A stretch of 36,529 nt of DNA from Bacteroidales bacterium (GTDB taxonomy: Bacteria; Bacteroidota; Bacteroidia; Bacteroidales; G3-4614): positions 1 through 36,529 of the forward strand of contig JAGBHI010000017.1 of NCBI GenBank assembly GCA_017935575.1, in the 5' to 3' direction. Below, one piece after another: positions 25,366 to 32,581 of this stretch; within the stretch, counting starts at the first letter, position 1, and each line of letters begins with the position of its first letter. The notes under the pieces are model-generated. The model was not told the DNA's origin. It worked only from the letters and a program-made list of their open reading frames with translations, and did no database searches. The translations under genes were made by a program, and so were the position numbers.

Positions 25366-25414
25366 TACGATGCAAAACTATTAAGGTGATATATGTGTGT
25401 AATGTTATAAATAG
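25366..25414 (-). promoter_or_regulatory. Phage-locus promoter motif, copy 2 (tail hub)
   Basis: Read on the minus strand: CTATTTATAACA (25414-25403), 26 bp, then TTTGCATCGTA (25376-25366). It matches the portal copy at 20 of 23 motif positions with identical spacing. The -7 box is TAGTTTTG (25380-25373), a full match to TAnnTTTG. It ends 20 bp before the start codon at 25345. Confidence 0.7.
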
Positions 25415-25437
25415 GTAAATAATCTAAATCACAAATC

Positions 25438-25486
25438 ATATTTATACCATATGAGGAGCAGAATATTTGGGTTCATTTGCATTGTA
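25438..25486 (+). promoter_or_regulatory. Phage-locus promoter motif, copy 3 (portal)
   Basis: ATATTTATACCA (25438-25449), 26 bp, then TTTGCATTGTA (25476-25486), ending 32 bp before the portal ATG. It differs from the scaffold copy at a single motif position. Its upstream box is separated by 23 bp from the upstream box of the divergent hub copy, so the two face away from each other. Confidence 0.72.
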
Positions 25487-25518
25487 ATTCAATACAAATT
25501 TTAAACACCTAATTTATT

Positions 25519-27408
25519 ATGAAAAGTAAAAAATTGGTAGATTATCGCTATTTTAACAACAAATCGTTGCTCCCAAAGCAAACAGGTAAAGAGAATACAT
25601 CTCCGTTGAGCCATTTTAAAATTGATAGTAGCGGAACGCTTGATATGGCCTCAAAGGCGTGGAGTAATTTGCATGATTATCGTTATTTGCGCCGTCGTAA
25701 TCGCGACTATGCCTTTGGTCGCCAATGGAATGATAAAATAACTCTCTCTGATGGTAGAGTAGTTACCGAAGAGCAGTATCTTAAAGAACAAGGTAAAGTT
25801 CCGTTAAAAAACAATCTTATACGACAACTTATAAAAAATGTGGTAGGACAATTTCGTTCAGCACAGACACAACCCGTATGTGTGGCTCGTGATCGCACCG
25901 AACAGCAATTAGGGGAGGTTTTGAGTGGAGCGGTGGAGTATGTGCATCAGCATAACCGATTATGGGAGTTAGATGGCAGAACATTAGAAGAGTTCTTGAT
26001 ATCAGGTAGTTGTGCTCATAAAATAGTATATGGAACGCGAAACGGTAAAAGTGATATATGGATTGATGATGTAGCCCCCTCACGAATATTCTTTAACAGC
26101 ATGAACGATGTTAGACAGTGGGATTGCTCCTTGATAGGCGAGTTGCACGATATGCCGATAGCAGATTTGTTATCGCGTTATGCAAAAGGTAATAGAAAAA
26201 GGGCGTTGGAACTACGTAAAATATATGGAGAAGTTAAAGACTCGGATTTCCAAAATGAGATTACATCATTAACAACCGACAATGCAGATAATGTCGATTT
26301 TTATGTAGCATCTTCAGGCAATATGTGTCGTGTAATAGAGGTTTGGCGATACGAAAGCAGAGAACGATTAAGGTGCCATGACACCCTTGATGGCTCAGTA
26401 TATAAAGCCGAAATAGATACATTAGAAAATATTGAACAAGAAAATGCTCGTCGAATAAAAGAGGCTTCAAAGCAAGGAGTAAAAAGAGAAGATGTGCCTC
26501 TGATAAATTCAGAGTGGTTTGTTGATAAGGTATGGTATTATCGTTATCTGTCGCCTTTGGGACACATACTTGACGAAGGTGAAACTCCATATTGGCACGC
26601 ATCTCACCCATATGCATTAAAACTCTACCCTCTTATTGATGGAGAGGTACATGCCTTTGTTGAAGATGTAATAGATCAGCAACGTTATATAAACCGTCTA
26701 ATAACAATGGTCGATTTTATAATGGGTTCAAGTGCCAAAGGTGTGTTGCTTTTTCCTGAGGATCAAATACCAGAAGGAATGACTATTGAAGATGTCGCAG
26801 AGGAGTGGACACGATATAACGGAGTAATAATGTATCGTCCACGTCCCGGAGTACCTCAACCGCAACAAATTTCGGTAAATGCAACCAATGTAGGAGCATA
26901 CGAATTATTGAATATGCAGATGCGACTTTTTGAGGATATTTCAGGAGTGCACGGAGCAATTCAAGGAAAAACAGCTCCTTCCGGTACGCCCTATGCCCTG
27001 TATGCGCAACAAATACAAAATTCTTCGCTTAATCTCATTGACCTGTTTGAAAGTTTCAAATGCTTTAGGGTTGACCGTGATACCAAAATAGTAAAAACAA
27101 TACAGCAATACTATACTATTGAGCGATATAAGAAGATAGTGGGAGAGGAGCAGCAGAACATATTGAAAAATATAGGAGAAGAAGATGTTAAGAATGCCGA
27201 ATTTGATATAACAATAACCGAATCGGTATCGTCGCCCGTTTATCGTATAGCTTCAAATGAGTTCCTATTAGAGCTTTTCCGTATGGGACAGATTGATCTC
27301 AAAACTTTGTTGGAAAATGGCTCATTCCCCTTTGCTGACAAATTATTGCAAAGTTTGCCGCACAACAATAATATTTTTTTTGTTATAGGTTATGATTGGG
27401 CTAATTAG
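25519..27408 (+). CDS. Phage portal protein (short-tailed phage type)
   Basis: 629 residues, in the normal range for podovirus-type portals. The N-terminal part has RYLRRRNRDYAFGRQWND and then PLKNNLIRQLIKNVVGQFRS, the usual clip/wing entry. The conserved core includes WIDDVAPSRIFFNSMNDVRQWDCS (here from about 180, split as WIDDVAPSRIFF and NSMNDVRQWDC), YPLIDGEVHAFVEDVIDQQR (about 371-390), and the crown-side helix SGVHGAIQGKTAPSGTPYAL (about 475-494). It would form the 12-mer through which DNA enters the head. The neighbours are a divergent tail hub gene and, downstream, a secreted-protein gene; no terminase, scaffold or capsid gene is next to it. The stop codon lies inside an inverted repeat, so the C-terminal end may be altered. 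Confidence 0.85.
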   Translation: MKSKKLVDYRYFNNKSLLPKQTGKENTSPLSHFKIDSSGTLDMASKAWSNLHDYRYLRRRNRDYAFGRQWNDKITLSDGRVVTEEQYLKEQGKVPLKNNLIRQLIKNVVGQFRSAQTQPVCVARDRTEQQLGEVLSGAVEYVHQHNRLWELDGRTLEEFLISGSCAHKIVYGTRNGKSDIWIDDVAPSRIFFNSMNDVRQWDCSLIGELHDMPIADLLSRYAKGNRKRALELRKIYGEVKDSDFQNEITSLTTDNADNVDFYVASSGNMCRVIEVWRYESRERLRCHDTLDGSVYKAEIDTLENIEQENARRIKEASKQGVKREDVPLINSEWFVDKVWYYRYLSPLGHILDEGETPYWHASHPYALKLYPLIDGEVHAFVEDVIDQQRYINRLITMVDFIMGSSAKGVLLFPEDQIPEGMTIEDVAEEWTRYNGVIMYRPRPGVPQPQQISVNATNVGAYELLNMQMRLFEDISGVHGAIQGKTAPSGTPYALYAQQIQNSSLNLIDLFESFKCFRVDRDTKIVKTIQQYYTIERYKKIVGEEQQNILKNIGEEDVKNAEFDITITESVSSPVYRIASNEFLLELFRMGQIDLKTLLENGSFPFADKLLQSLPHNNNIFFVIGYDWAN

Positions 27409-27429
27409 ATTTGGACTAATTAGCCCAAT
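27395..27429. repeat. Perfect inverted repeat across the portal stop codon
   Basis: ATTGGGCTAATTAG (27395-27408) and CTAATTAGCCCAAT (27416-27429) are exact 14-bp inverted arms around ATTTGGA. The left arm contains the last codons and TAG stop of the portal gene. It belongs to the TTAGCCC module of the repeat family (compare 1-20, 996-1017 and about 30250-30290). As RNA it would fold into a stable hairpin and could act as a terminator, though there is no T-tract. Confidence 0.7.
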
Positions 27430-27482
27430 TAACAAACAGCAGACAACAAACAACTGACAACCGATGGCTGATAGCTAACCTA

Positions 27483-27512
27483 TTGCAGTATTAACTCTTT
27501 TTTGTAAATTTG
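27483..27512 (+). promoter_or_regulatory. Promoter of the CotH-domain gene
   Basis: TTG at 27483-27485 and TAAATTTG at 27505-27512, 19 bp apart, fit the Bacteroidota promoter pattern. The ATG follows at 27556, leaving a leader of about 35 nt. Confidence 0.6.
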
Positions 27513-27555
27513 CCTTGATAAATGGTAAAGGAAATAAACAACAAACATAAATATT

Positions 27556-30192
27556 ATGAAAAGAGTACTACTATTTTTTATGGTGTCGCTATTGGCAATA
27601 TTCAATTGCCAACAACTAATGGCACAAGAGGGAGAAGGAATAAAGTTGACAATACAATCAGCGTCGGTAAGCGTACAAGGCTATATGGATAATACTGCAG
27701 ATAAAATTGCCGATGGAAATTATGCAACTAAATTTGAGTCGTTGAATGGTCAAGAGGTTGGAACAACGGCAACCGTAACATTAGCAGAGGAGGCCAAATT
27801 GCAAAAAGTAAAGTTATATTTTTGTAATAATCTATACTACTATTGTCCTAATAAAATTAAACTGCAGGTATCAACTGACAATGTAACGTGGACCGATGTT
27901 GAAGGCTCGGAAGTTGCCCTCCAAGATGTAGCCGTGTATGACAATGCTACAGTAGCAAACGTAGTAACTATAAACACAAACGGAGTTGCTGCAAAGTATG
28001 TAAGAATGGAGATTGTTGAGATAGGAAACTCTTGGTTTCAATTATATGAGTTTGAAGTTTATCGCTCAGAAACAGTTGATGCACGAACAATATCTGTCTC
28101 GGTTAATGACTCATCAATGGGAGAGGCATATATTGGAGCAGAAGGAATAACTGAAGTAACAAATCAAACAGGATATGTAACAATAACAGCACAACCGGCA
28201 GAAGGTTACAAATTTACAGGTTGGACTCTTAATGGCGAAGTAGTAAGCACAAGTGAAACCTATTCCGATTTGGAGGCAGGAGATAAAGAGTATATAGCAA
28301 ACTTTAGAGCATTAAAGGTGTTTAATGTGTCGGTGTCGGTAAACAACACTGAGATGGGAAGTGCAACAGCAACGCAAACAGGCGATATACTTGAAGATAC
28401 CCAAGTAACATTCACAGCCGTACCAACAGGAGAAAACAAATTTGAAAATTGGAAAGCAAATGGAGTGATAGTATCATTAGAGAATCCATATATAGCAACC
28501 ATTACTGATGATATTGAACTCGTAGCAAACTTTACTGATAAATATCCACAACTAACAACCGTACCCACAATATATATTAATACCGAGAATGGAGTAGGGG
28601 TAACAAGCAAAGATGATTATGTGAACGCATACGTAACAGTACGCGGAGCAGAAAACGAAGAGGATAACATCACAGAAGTATTAACCGAGATAAAAGGCCG
28701 CGGAAACTCAACATGGGGAATGGCAAAGAAACCCTACCGCTTGAAATTCGATAAGAAAATTAAATTCTTGGGTAACGAAGCCAAAGAGAAAAACTGGGTC
28801 TTGTTAGCCAACTATGCCGATAAGACATTGATGCGTAACGCCCTTGCCTTTGAGACAGCCCGCAATATGATGAACTTTGGCTTTACCCCCTCAGTAACAT
28901 TCGTTGATGTAGTATTGAATGGCGAGAACTTAGGAAGCTATATGTTAACCGACCAAGTAGAGGTAAAGAGCAAACGCGTACCTGTAACCGAGCAAGAGAC
29001 CACAACCACAATGAGCGACCCTGAAATAACCGGTGGATACTTAATTGAGGTAGATGGCTTTGCCGATAGCGAAATCTCATGGTTCCAAACCACAAAAGGC
29101 ATGAAGGTAACCATCAAATACCCCAAAGATGATGAGATAAACACAGACCAATCAACATACATTGCAAACTATACCCAGAATATGGAAAATGCAATGTTCG
29201 GAGCAAACTTCACCGATGCAGAATTAGGTTGGCGACAATACATAGATGAAGCCTCAATGGTAGATTGGTACATAGCATGTGAGTTATTCGGAAACTCAGA
29301 CTCATGGTGGAGTACCTATATGTACAAAGAACGTGATGCTGTATTTAAGTTTGGTCCGCTATGGGATTTTGATATAGCCTTCAATAACGATAGCCGTTTG
29401 GGTGATGCAACAAACCTAATGATGCGTACCTACGCACACGATCCCAAAACATGGATAGCACGATGGTGGCAAGATGCAGGCTTTGTATCGGCAGTAAAAG
29501 CACGCTGGGCAGAGTTGCGTAAAGCAGGGTTGAAAGAGTTTATGATAAACTATATAAACAATACCGAAGAGTATCTGCAAACATCTCAACAAAATAACTT
29601 CAATATATGGAATATTCTTAATACAAAAGTTTATTACGAACTTGCAGCTCGAGGCTCGTATGCAGCAGAAGTTGAATTTTTGAGAAGTTATGTAAACGGA
29701 CGTATATCGTACTTAGATGCACAATTTGAACTTCCGCAACTATATACTGTAACAGCAAAATCGGCAGATGCAACAATGGGAACAGCAACTGTATCATCAG
29801 CATATGCATTTGCAAACGATGAAGTAACACTAACCGCAAGTCCCGCCGAAGGATATGAATTTATAAATTGGAGTGTGAATGGAACAGAAGTTTCAATTGA
29901 GAACCCATATACAGCAACCATCACAGCAAACACAGAGTTTGTTGCAAACTTTGAGGTATTGTCAGGAATAATATCAACAGAGAGTTCAAGCGAAACAATA
30001 AAAGTAACAGTGTCGGGTAGCGAAATAAAACTCTTTGGAACAATCGCAGGCGAAGAGGTTACATTATACACCGCAAATGGTGTGGTAATAGCCAAAGCAG
30101 AAACTCAAGATGCGGTAACTGCAATTTCTACAACAGCAACAGGAGTTATAATAGTAAAAGTTGGAGAGCAGGTTTTGAAAGTGGTAAAGTAG
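27556..30192 (+). CDS. Secreted CotH-kinase protein with discoidin and InlB-type repeats
   Basis: 878 residues. A signal peptide (about 1-23, ending LMAQ) is followed by an F5/8 type C (discoidin-like) carbohydrate-binding domain (about 30-172), two divergent InlB B-type repeats (about 175-325), a CotH kinase domain (about 333-720), another InlB-type repeat (about 728-800), and a C-terminal beta domain (about 805-878) resembling a type IX secretion sorting domain (GVVIAKAETQ, then GVIIVKVGEQVLKVVK). CotH marks are IKGRGNSTWGMAKKPYRLKF (about 380-399) and LWDFDIAFNN (about 601-610). CotH proteins are atypical kinases that phosphorylate secreted proteins; here the substrate is unknown. Export and surface attachment are inferred. 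It has its own promoter and no obvious tie to the phage genes. Confidence 0.82.
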   Translation: MKRVLLFFMVSLLAIFNCQQLMAQEGEGIKLTIQSASVSVQGYMDNTADKIADGNYATKFESLNGQEVGTTATVTLAEEAKLQKVKLYFCNNLYYYCPNKIKLQVSTDNVTWTDVEGSEVALQDVAVYDNATVANVVTINTNGVAAKYVRMEIVEIGNSWFQLYEFEVYRSETVDARTISVSVNDSSMGEAYIGAEGITEVTNQTGYVTITAQPAEGYKFTGWTLNGEVVSTSETYSDLEAGDKEYIANFRALKVFNVSVSVNNTEMGSATATQTGDILEDTQVTFTAVPTGENKFENWKANGVIVSLENPYIATITDDIELVANFTDKYPQLTTVPTIYINTENGVGVTSKDDYVNAYVTVRGAENEEDNITEVLTEIKGRGNSTWGMAKKPYRLKFDKKIKFLGNEAKEKNWVLLANYADKTLMRNALAFETARNMMNFGFTPSVTFVDVVLNGENLGSYMLTDQVEVKSKRVPVTEQETTTTMSDPEITGGYLIEVDGFADSEISWFQTTKGMKVTIKYPKDDEINTDQSTYIANYTQNMENAMFGANFTDAELGWRQYIDEASMVDWYIACELFGNSDSWWSTYMYKERDAVFKFGPLWDFDIAFNNDSRLGDATNLMMRTYAHDPKTWIARWWQDAGFVSAVKARWAELRKAGLKEFMINYINNTEEYLQTSQQNNFNIWNILNTKVYYELAARGSYAAEVEFLRSYVNGRISYLDAQFELPQLYTVTAKSADATMGTATVSSAYAFANDEVTLTASPAEGYEFINWSVNGTEVSIENPYTATITANTEFVANFEVLSGIISTESSSETIKVTVSGSEIKLFGTIAGEEVTLYTANGVVIAKAETQDAVTAISTTATGVIIVKVGEQVLKVVK

Positions 30193-30338
30193 TTTTTAGT
30201 TGTTAGTTGTCGGCTATGCCGCCCTATGAGGTAGTTGTTAGTATAATTAATTTAATTACTCTAATTAGACCAATAAGCCCAATTAGTCATATTTATTAAC
30301 TAACAACAAACAACTAAAACAACTAAAAACTAACAACT
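30191..30338. repeat. Long modular palindromic repeat before rplU
   Basis: The full 50-bp module AGTTTTTAGTTGTTAG...CCCTATGAGGTAGTTGTTAGT is at 30191-30241. A TAATTAG/CCCAATTAG module follows (about 30250-30290). An inverted copy of the first unit (CTAAAAACTAACAACTA, about 30323-30339) closes it, so the whole block is bounded by outward and inward copies of the same sequence, like a miniature element. It sits between the CotH stop and the rplU promoter and holds no gene. Confidence 0.7.
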
Positions 30339-30342
30339 ATTA

Positions 30343-30373
30343 TTGCAAGTTTAAAATAAAGTTGTTATCTTTG
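30343..30373 (+). promoter_or_regulatory. Promoter of rplU-rpmA
   Basis: TTG at 30343-30345 and TATCTTTG at 30366-30373, 20 bp apart, match the Bacteroidota pattern well. Transcription should begin near 30380, giving a leader of about 80 nt before the rplU ATG. Confidence 0.72.
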
Positions 30374-30390
30374 CACCCGCTATTCCGCGA

Positions 30391-30440
30391 CAGGTTTGGT
30401 AAGCAACCCCAACGAATGGAGTTCACCTGCCGGAGGTACC
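30391..30440 (+). promoter_or_regulatory. Structured 5' leader, candidate L21 autoregulatory element
   Basis: CAGGT (30391-30395) can pair with ACCTG (30425-30429), enclosing a second stem TTGG (30396-30399) with CCAA (30409-30412). ACCT (30425-30428) could alternatively pair with AGGT (30434-30437), so the two folds exclude each other. Leaders that bind the encoded protein are common before ribosomal protein operons; this one is G/C-richer than its surroundings, which suggests selection for structure. No known family is claimed. Confidence 0.5.
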
Positions 30441-30459
30441 AGTTAAAAAATAATAACTA

Positions 30460-30771
30460 ATGTACGCAATCGTAGAAATTCAAGGACAACAATTCCGTGC
30501 CGAAGCCGGCAAAAAATTGTATGTTCACCGCTTGAATGCTGACAAAGGTTCAGTGGTTGAATTTGAGAAAGTGTTGTTGATTGACAACGACGGAGAGGTA
30601 AAAATTGGTGCACCCGCTGTAGAAGGCGCAAAAGTAGTTTGCGAGGTTCTTGACCACATGAAAGGCGAGCGCATAATCGTTTTCAAAAAGAAACGCAGAA
30701 AAGGATACCGCAAACGTAACGGTCATCGTCAATGTTTCTCACAAGTGTTAATTAAAGATATTGTTGCCTAA
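30460..30771 (+). CDS. rplU: 50S ribosomal protein L21
   Basis: 103 residues, standard length. It begins [20 protein letters not shown] and ends with the basic [20 protein letters not shown], the usual L21 signature. It binds 23S rRNA in the large subunit. It has its own promoter and structured leader and is followed by rpmA after 19 bp. Confidence 0.97.
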   Translation: MYAIVEIQGQQFRAEAGKKLYVHRLNADKGSVVEFEKVLLIDNDGEVKIGAPAVEGAKVVCEVLDHMKGERIIVFKKKRRKGYRKRNGHRQCFSQVLIKDIVA

Positions 30772-30790
30772 CTATTAAAATTATAAGAAG

Positions 30791-31054
30791 ATGGCTCATA
30801 AAAAAGGTGTCGGTAGTTCGAAGAACGGTCGTGAATCAGAAAGCAAACGACTTGGAGTAAAGGTTTTTGGCGGACAATTCGCTAAAGCAGGCAATATATT
30901 AGTACGTCAAAGAGGAACAGTTCATCACCCAGGTGAGAACGTAGGAATGGGAAAAGATCACACTCTTTTCGCATTAATTGACGGACAAGTAACTTTCGTA
31001 CGTAAAAAAGAGGATCGCTCATACGTATCAGTTCTTCCAGTAGAGAAAAACTAA
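30791..31054 (+). CDS. rpmA: 50S ribosomal protein L27
   Basis: 87 residues, usual length. The start [20 protein letters not shown], and the later [20 protein letters not shown], are typical of L27. The N-terminus reaches the peptidyl-transferase centre; no cleavable N-terminal extension of the Firmicutes type is present. It is second in the rplU operon and followed by an intrinsic terminator at 31087. Confidence 0.97.
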   Translation: MAHKKGVGSSKNGRESESKRLGVKVFGGQFAKAGNILVRQRGTVHHPGENVGMGKDHTLFALIDGQVTFVRKKEDRSYVSVLPVEKN

Positions 31055-31086
31055 TAAGTTACTATAATTAATAGTTAACAGATTAA

Positions 31087-31117
31087 AACAACCGTTCTAT
31101 GGAGCGGTTGTTTTTTT
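31087..31117 (+). terminator. Intrinsic terminator of rplU-rpmA
   Basis: AACAACCG (31087-31094) pairs with CGGTTGTT (31105-31112) across a 10-nt loop and runs straight into a T-tract ending at 31117. It is a classic rho-independent terminator. Confidence 0.9.
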
Positions 31118-31138
31118 ATGCAAAAACTTCTACCTTTG
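31108..31138 (+). promoter_or_regulatory. Promoter of the phosphatase gene, overlapping the terminator
   Basis: TTG at 31108-31110, within the terminator stem, and TACCTTTG at 31131-31138 are 20 bp apart. The ATG of the next gene is at 31162. The overlap may couple L27 operon termination with initiation at this site. Confidence 0.6.
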
Positions 31139-31161
31139 TAAAAGAAGAAACACATAAGACA

Positions 31162-31659
31162 ATGTACACAACCCCAATAAATAAAACATCGTTATTGTTT
31201 GTATGTTTAGGTAATATATGCCGCTCTCCGGCAGCTGATGCAATAATGCATAAGATTGTAAAAGAAGCAGGAGAGGAGGATAATTTTATGATTGATTCGG
31301 CAGGGACATATGGAGGTCATGCAGGCTCGTTGCCCGACCCCCGTATGCGAGCACATGGTGCAAGGCGAGGTTATGTTTTTGACCATCGTTCGCGTCGCGT
31401 TACCGCTGATGACTTTGAATGCTTTGATTATATCTTTGCGATGGACGATGCCAATTACGATGACCTTCGTCGTTTGGCTCCAACCATTGAAGCGCGTGAT
31501 AAAGTTTTGCGAATTGCAGATTACTTTGAGCACTATCAATACGATTGTGTTCCCGATCCCTATTATGGAGGGGCTGATGGCTTTGAGAATGTCTTGAATT
31601 TGCTTGAAGATGCTTGCGAAAATATTTATAAAAGGTTAAAACACGCGATTGAACTTTGA
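31162..31659 (+). CDS. Low-molecular-weight protein tyrosine phosphatase
   Basis: 165 residues from ATG 31162; an earlier ATG at 31099 lies within the terminator and upstream of the likely transcription start. The active-site loop CLGNICRS (C-x5-R, about 15-22) begins after a beta strand (LLFVCLG), and the general-acid Asp is in PDPYYGG (about 132-138). These are complete, so the enzyme should be active. Possible targets are phosphotyrosine on proteins that control capsule or exopolysaccharide export, or arginine phosphate, but no kinase gene is adjacent. Confidence 0.9.
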   Translation: MYTTPINKTSLLFVCLGNICRSPAADAIMHKIVKEAGEEDNFMIDSAGTYGGHAGSLPDPRMRAHGARRGYVFDHRSRRVTADDFECFDYIFAMDDANYDDLRRLAPTIEARDKVLRIADYFEHYQYDCVPDPYYGGADGFENVLNLLEDACENIYKRLKHAIEL

Positions 31660-31685
31660 TTGACGGGTAAAAAATATTACCTTTG
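31655..31685 (+). promoter_or_regulatory. Promoter of the DUF4919 gene, overlapping the phosphatase stop
   Basis: TTTG at 31655-31658 and TACCTTTG at 31678-31685 are 19 bp apart, a close match to the Bacteroidota promoter. It overlaps the end of the preceding gene, so the two genes are transcribed at least partly independently. Confidence 0.65.
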
Positions 31686-31709
31686 ACTTCGCAAAACTTA
31701 AGAAGTGAG

Positions 31710-32390
31710 ATGAAAATAGTGTATATAATATTGATTATGATATTTCCTCTTCTTGCAGTGGCAGAAGATGTTGAGTTAAACTATTCTGTTCCCGATTTTG
31801 AGGAGATTGAGCGAGATGTAAAGGATTATAAGTCGCACTATTTTTATCCAAAATTGATGGAGCGTTTTCAGAATGGCGATACAACAATGACTCCTACCGA
31901 ATTGGAACGTCTCTATTATGGTTTCTCTTTTCAAGAGGATTACGAACCATACCGCGATGTAAAATATAATCGTCAGGCGGCAACGGCTCTTTATACAAAA
32001 GATTCTCATACTCAAGCTGAATGCGATACAATAATAGCAAAGGCAAAATATGTATTGAGTGATTTCCCGTTTGAGCTTCGCCAAATGAAACTGTTGGCTT
32101 ATGCCTATTCTCAAAAAGGCGATGAAGAAAACTCTCTTTTATGGGAAACGCGCCTCCGTCAAATTTTAAGTGTTATTATATCATCGGGCGATGGTATTTC
32201 GCCTGAGTCGGCATGGTATGTTATATCTTCAATACACCCCTATGATGTAATATATTGTTTTGGACTTACTCCTACCGATTATACATTTGTTGAACCCATG
32301 TATGATTTTATTGAGGTAAAAGATGGTCCCGCTGACGGATATTATTTTAATGTTAGTAGAATTTTAAAAGAGTATTATCGTAAACAATAA
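31710..32390 (+). CDS. DUF4919 family exported protein
   Basis: 226 residues from the ATG at 31710, after the promoter; an in-frame ATG at 31683 falls on the -7 box. A signal peptide (about 1-18, MKIVYIILIMIFPLLAVA) leads to a soluble helical domain. It includes TPTELERLYYGFSFQEDYEPY and a TPR-like helical stretch (about 105-160). The family is common in Bacteroidota and its function is not known. The gene stands alone, with a 190-bp gap to lysS. Confidence 0.72.
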   Translation: MKIVYIILIMIFPLLAVAEDVELNYSVPDFEEIERDVKDYKSHYFYPKLMERFQNGDTTMTPTELERLYYGFSFQEDYEPYRDVKYNRQAATALYTKDSHTQAECDTIIAKAKYVLSDFPFELRQMKLLAYAYSQKGDEENSLLWETRLRQILSVIISSGDGISPESAWYVISSIHPYDVIYCFGLTPTDYTFVEPMYDFIEVKDGPADGYYFNVSRILKEYYRKQ

Positions 32391-32510
32391 ATCTATTGTT
32401 AAGTTTGGGATTTATACACTTCCTTAATGCAAATAACAGATAGCTGATAGTAATTTGCTCAAAAAACAATCTTTTTTCTCCAATAAATATGAATATTGTA
32501 ATAAAATTTA

Positions 32511-32518
32511 TACTTTTG
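32511..32518 (+). promoter_or_regulatory. Possible -7 box of lysS-gpsA
   Basis: TACTTTTG fits TAnnTTTG and lies 63 bp before the lysS ATG. No TTTG is found at the right upstream distance, so support is partial. The remaining part of the gap at 32391-32581 is AT-rich and holds no other visible feature. Confidence 0.4.
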
Positions 32519-32581
32519 GGGTAAAATTGGTTTAGTCCGACTTTGTTGGAACATGAAAACCTTATAAAAACGAAACAAAAA

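Noticed and set aside
27556-30192. CotH protein as a spore-coat or phage protein
   Set aside because: It has a signal peptide, its own standard promoter and secreted-protein modules; the CotH name comes from Bacillus spore coat but the family is wider.
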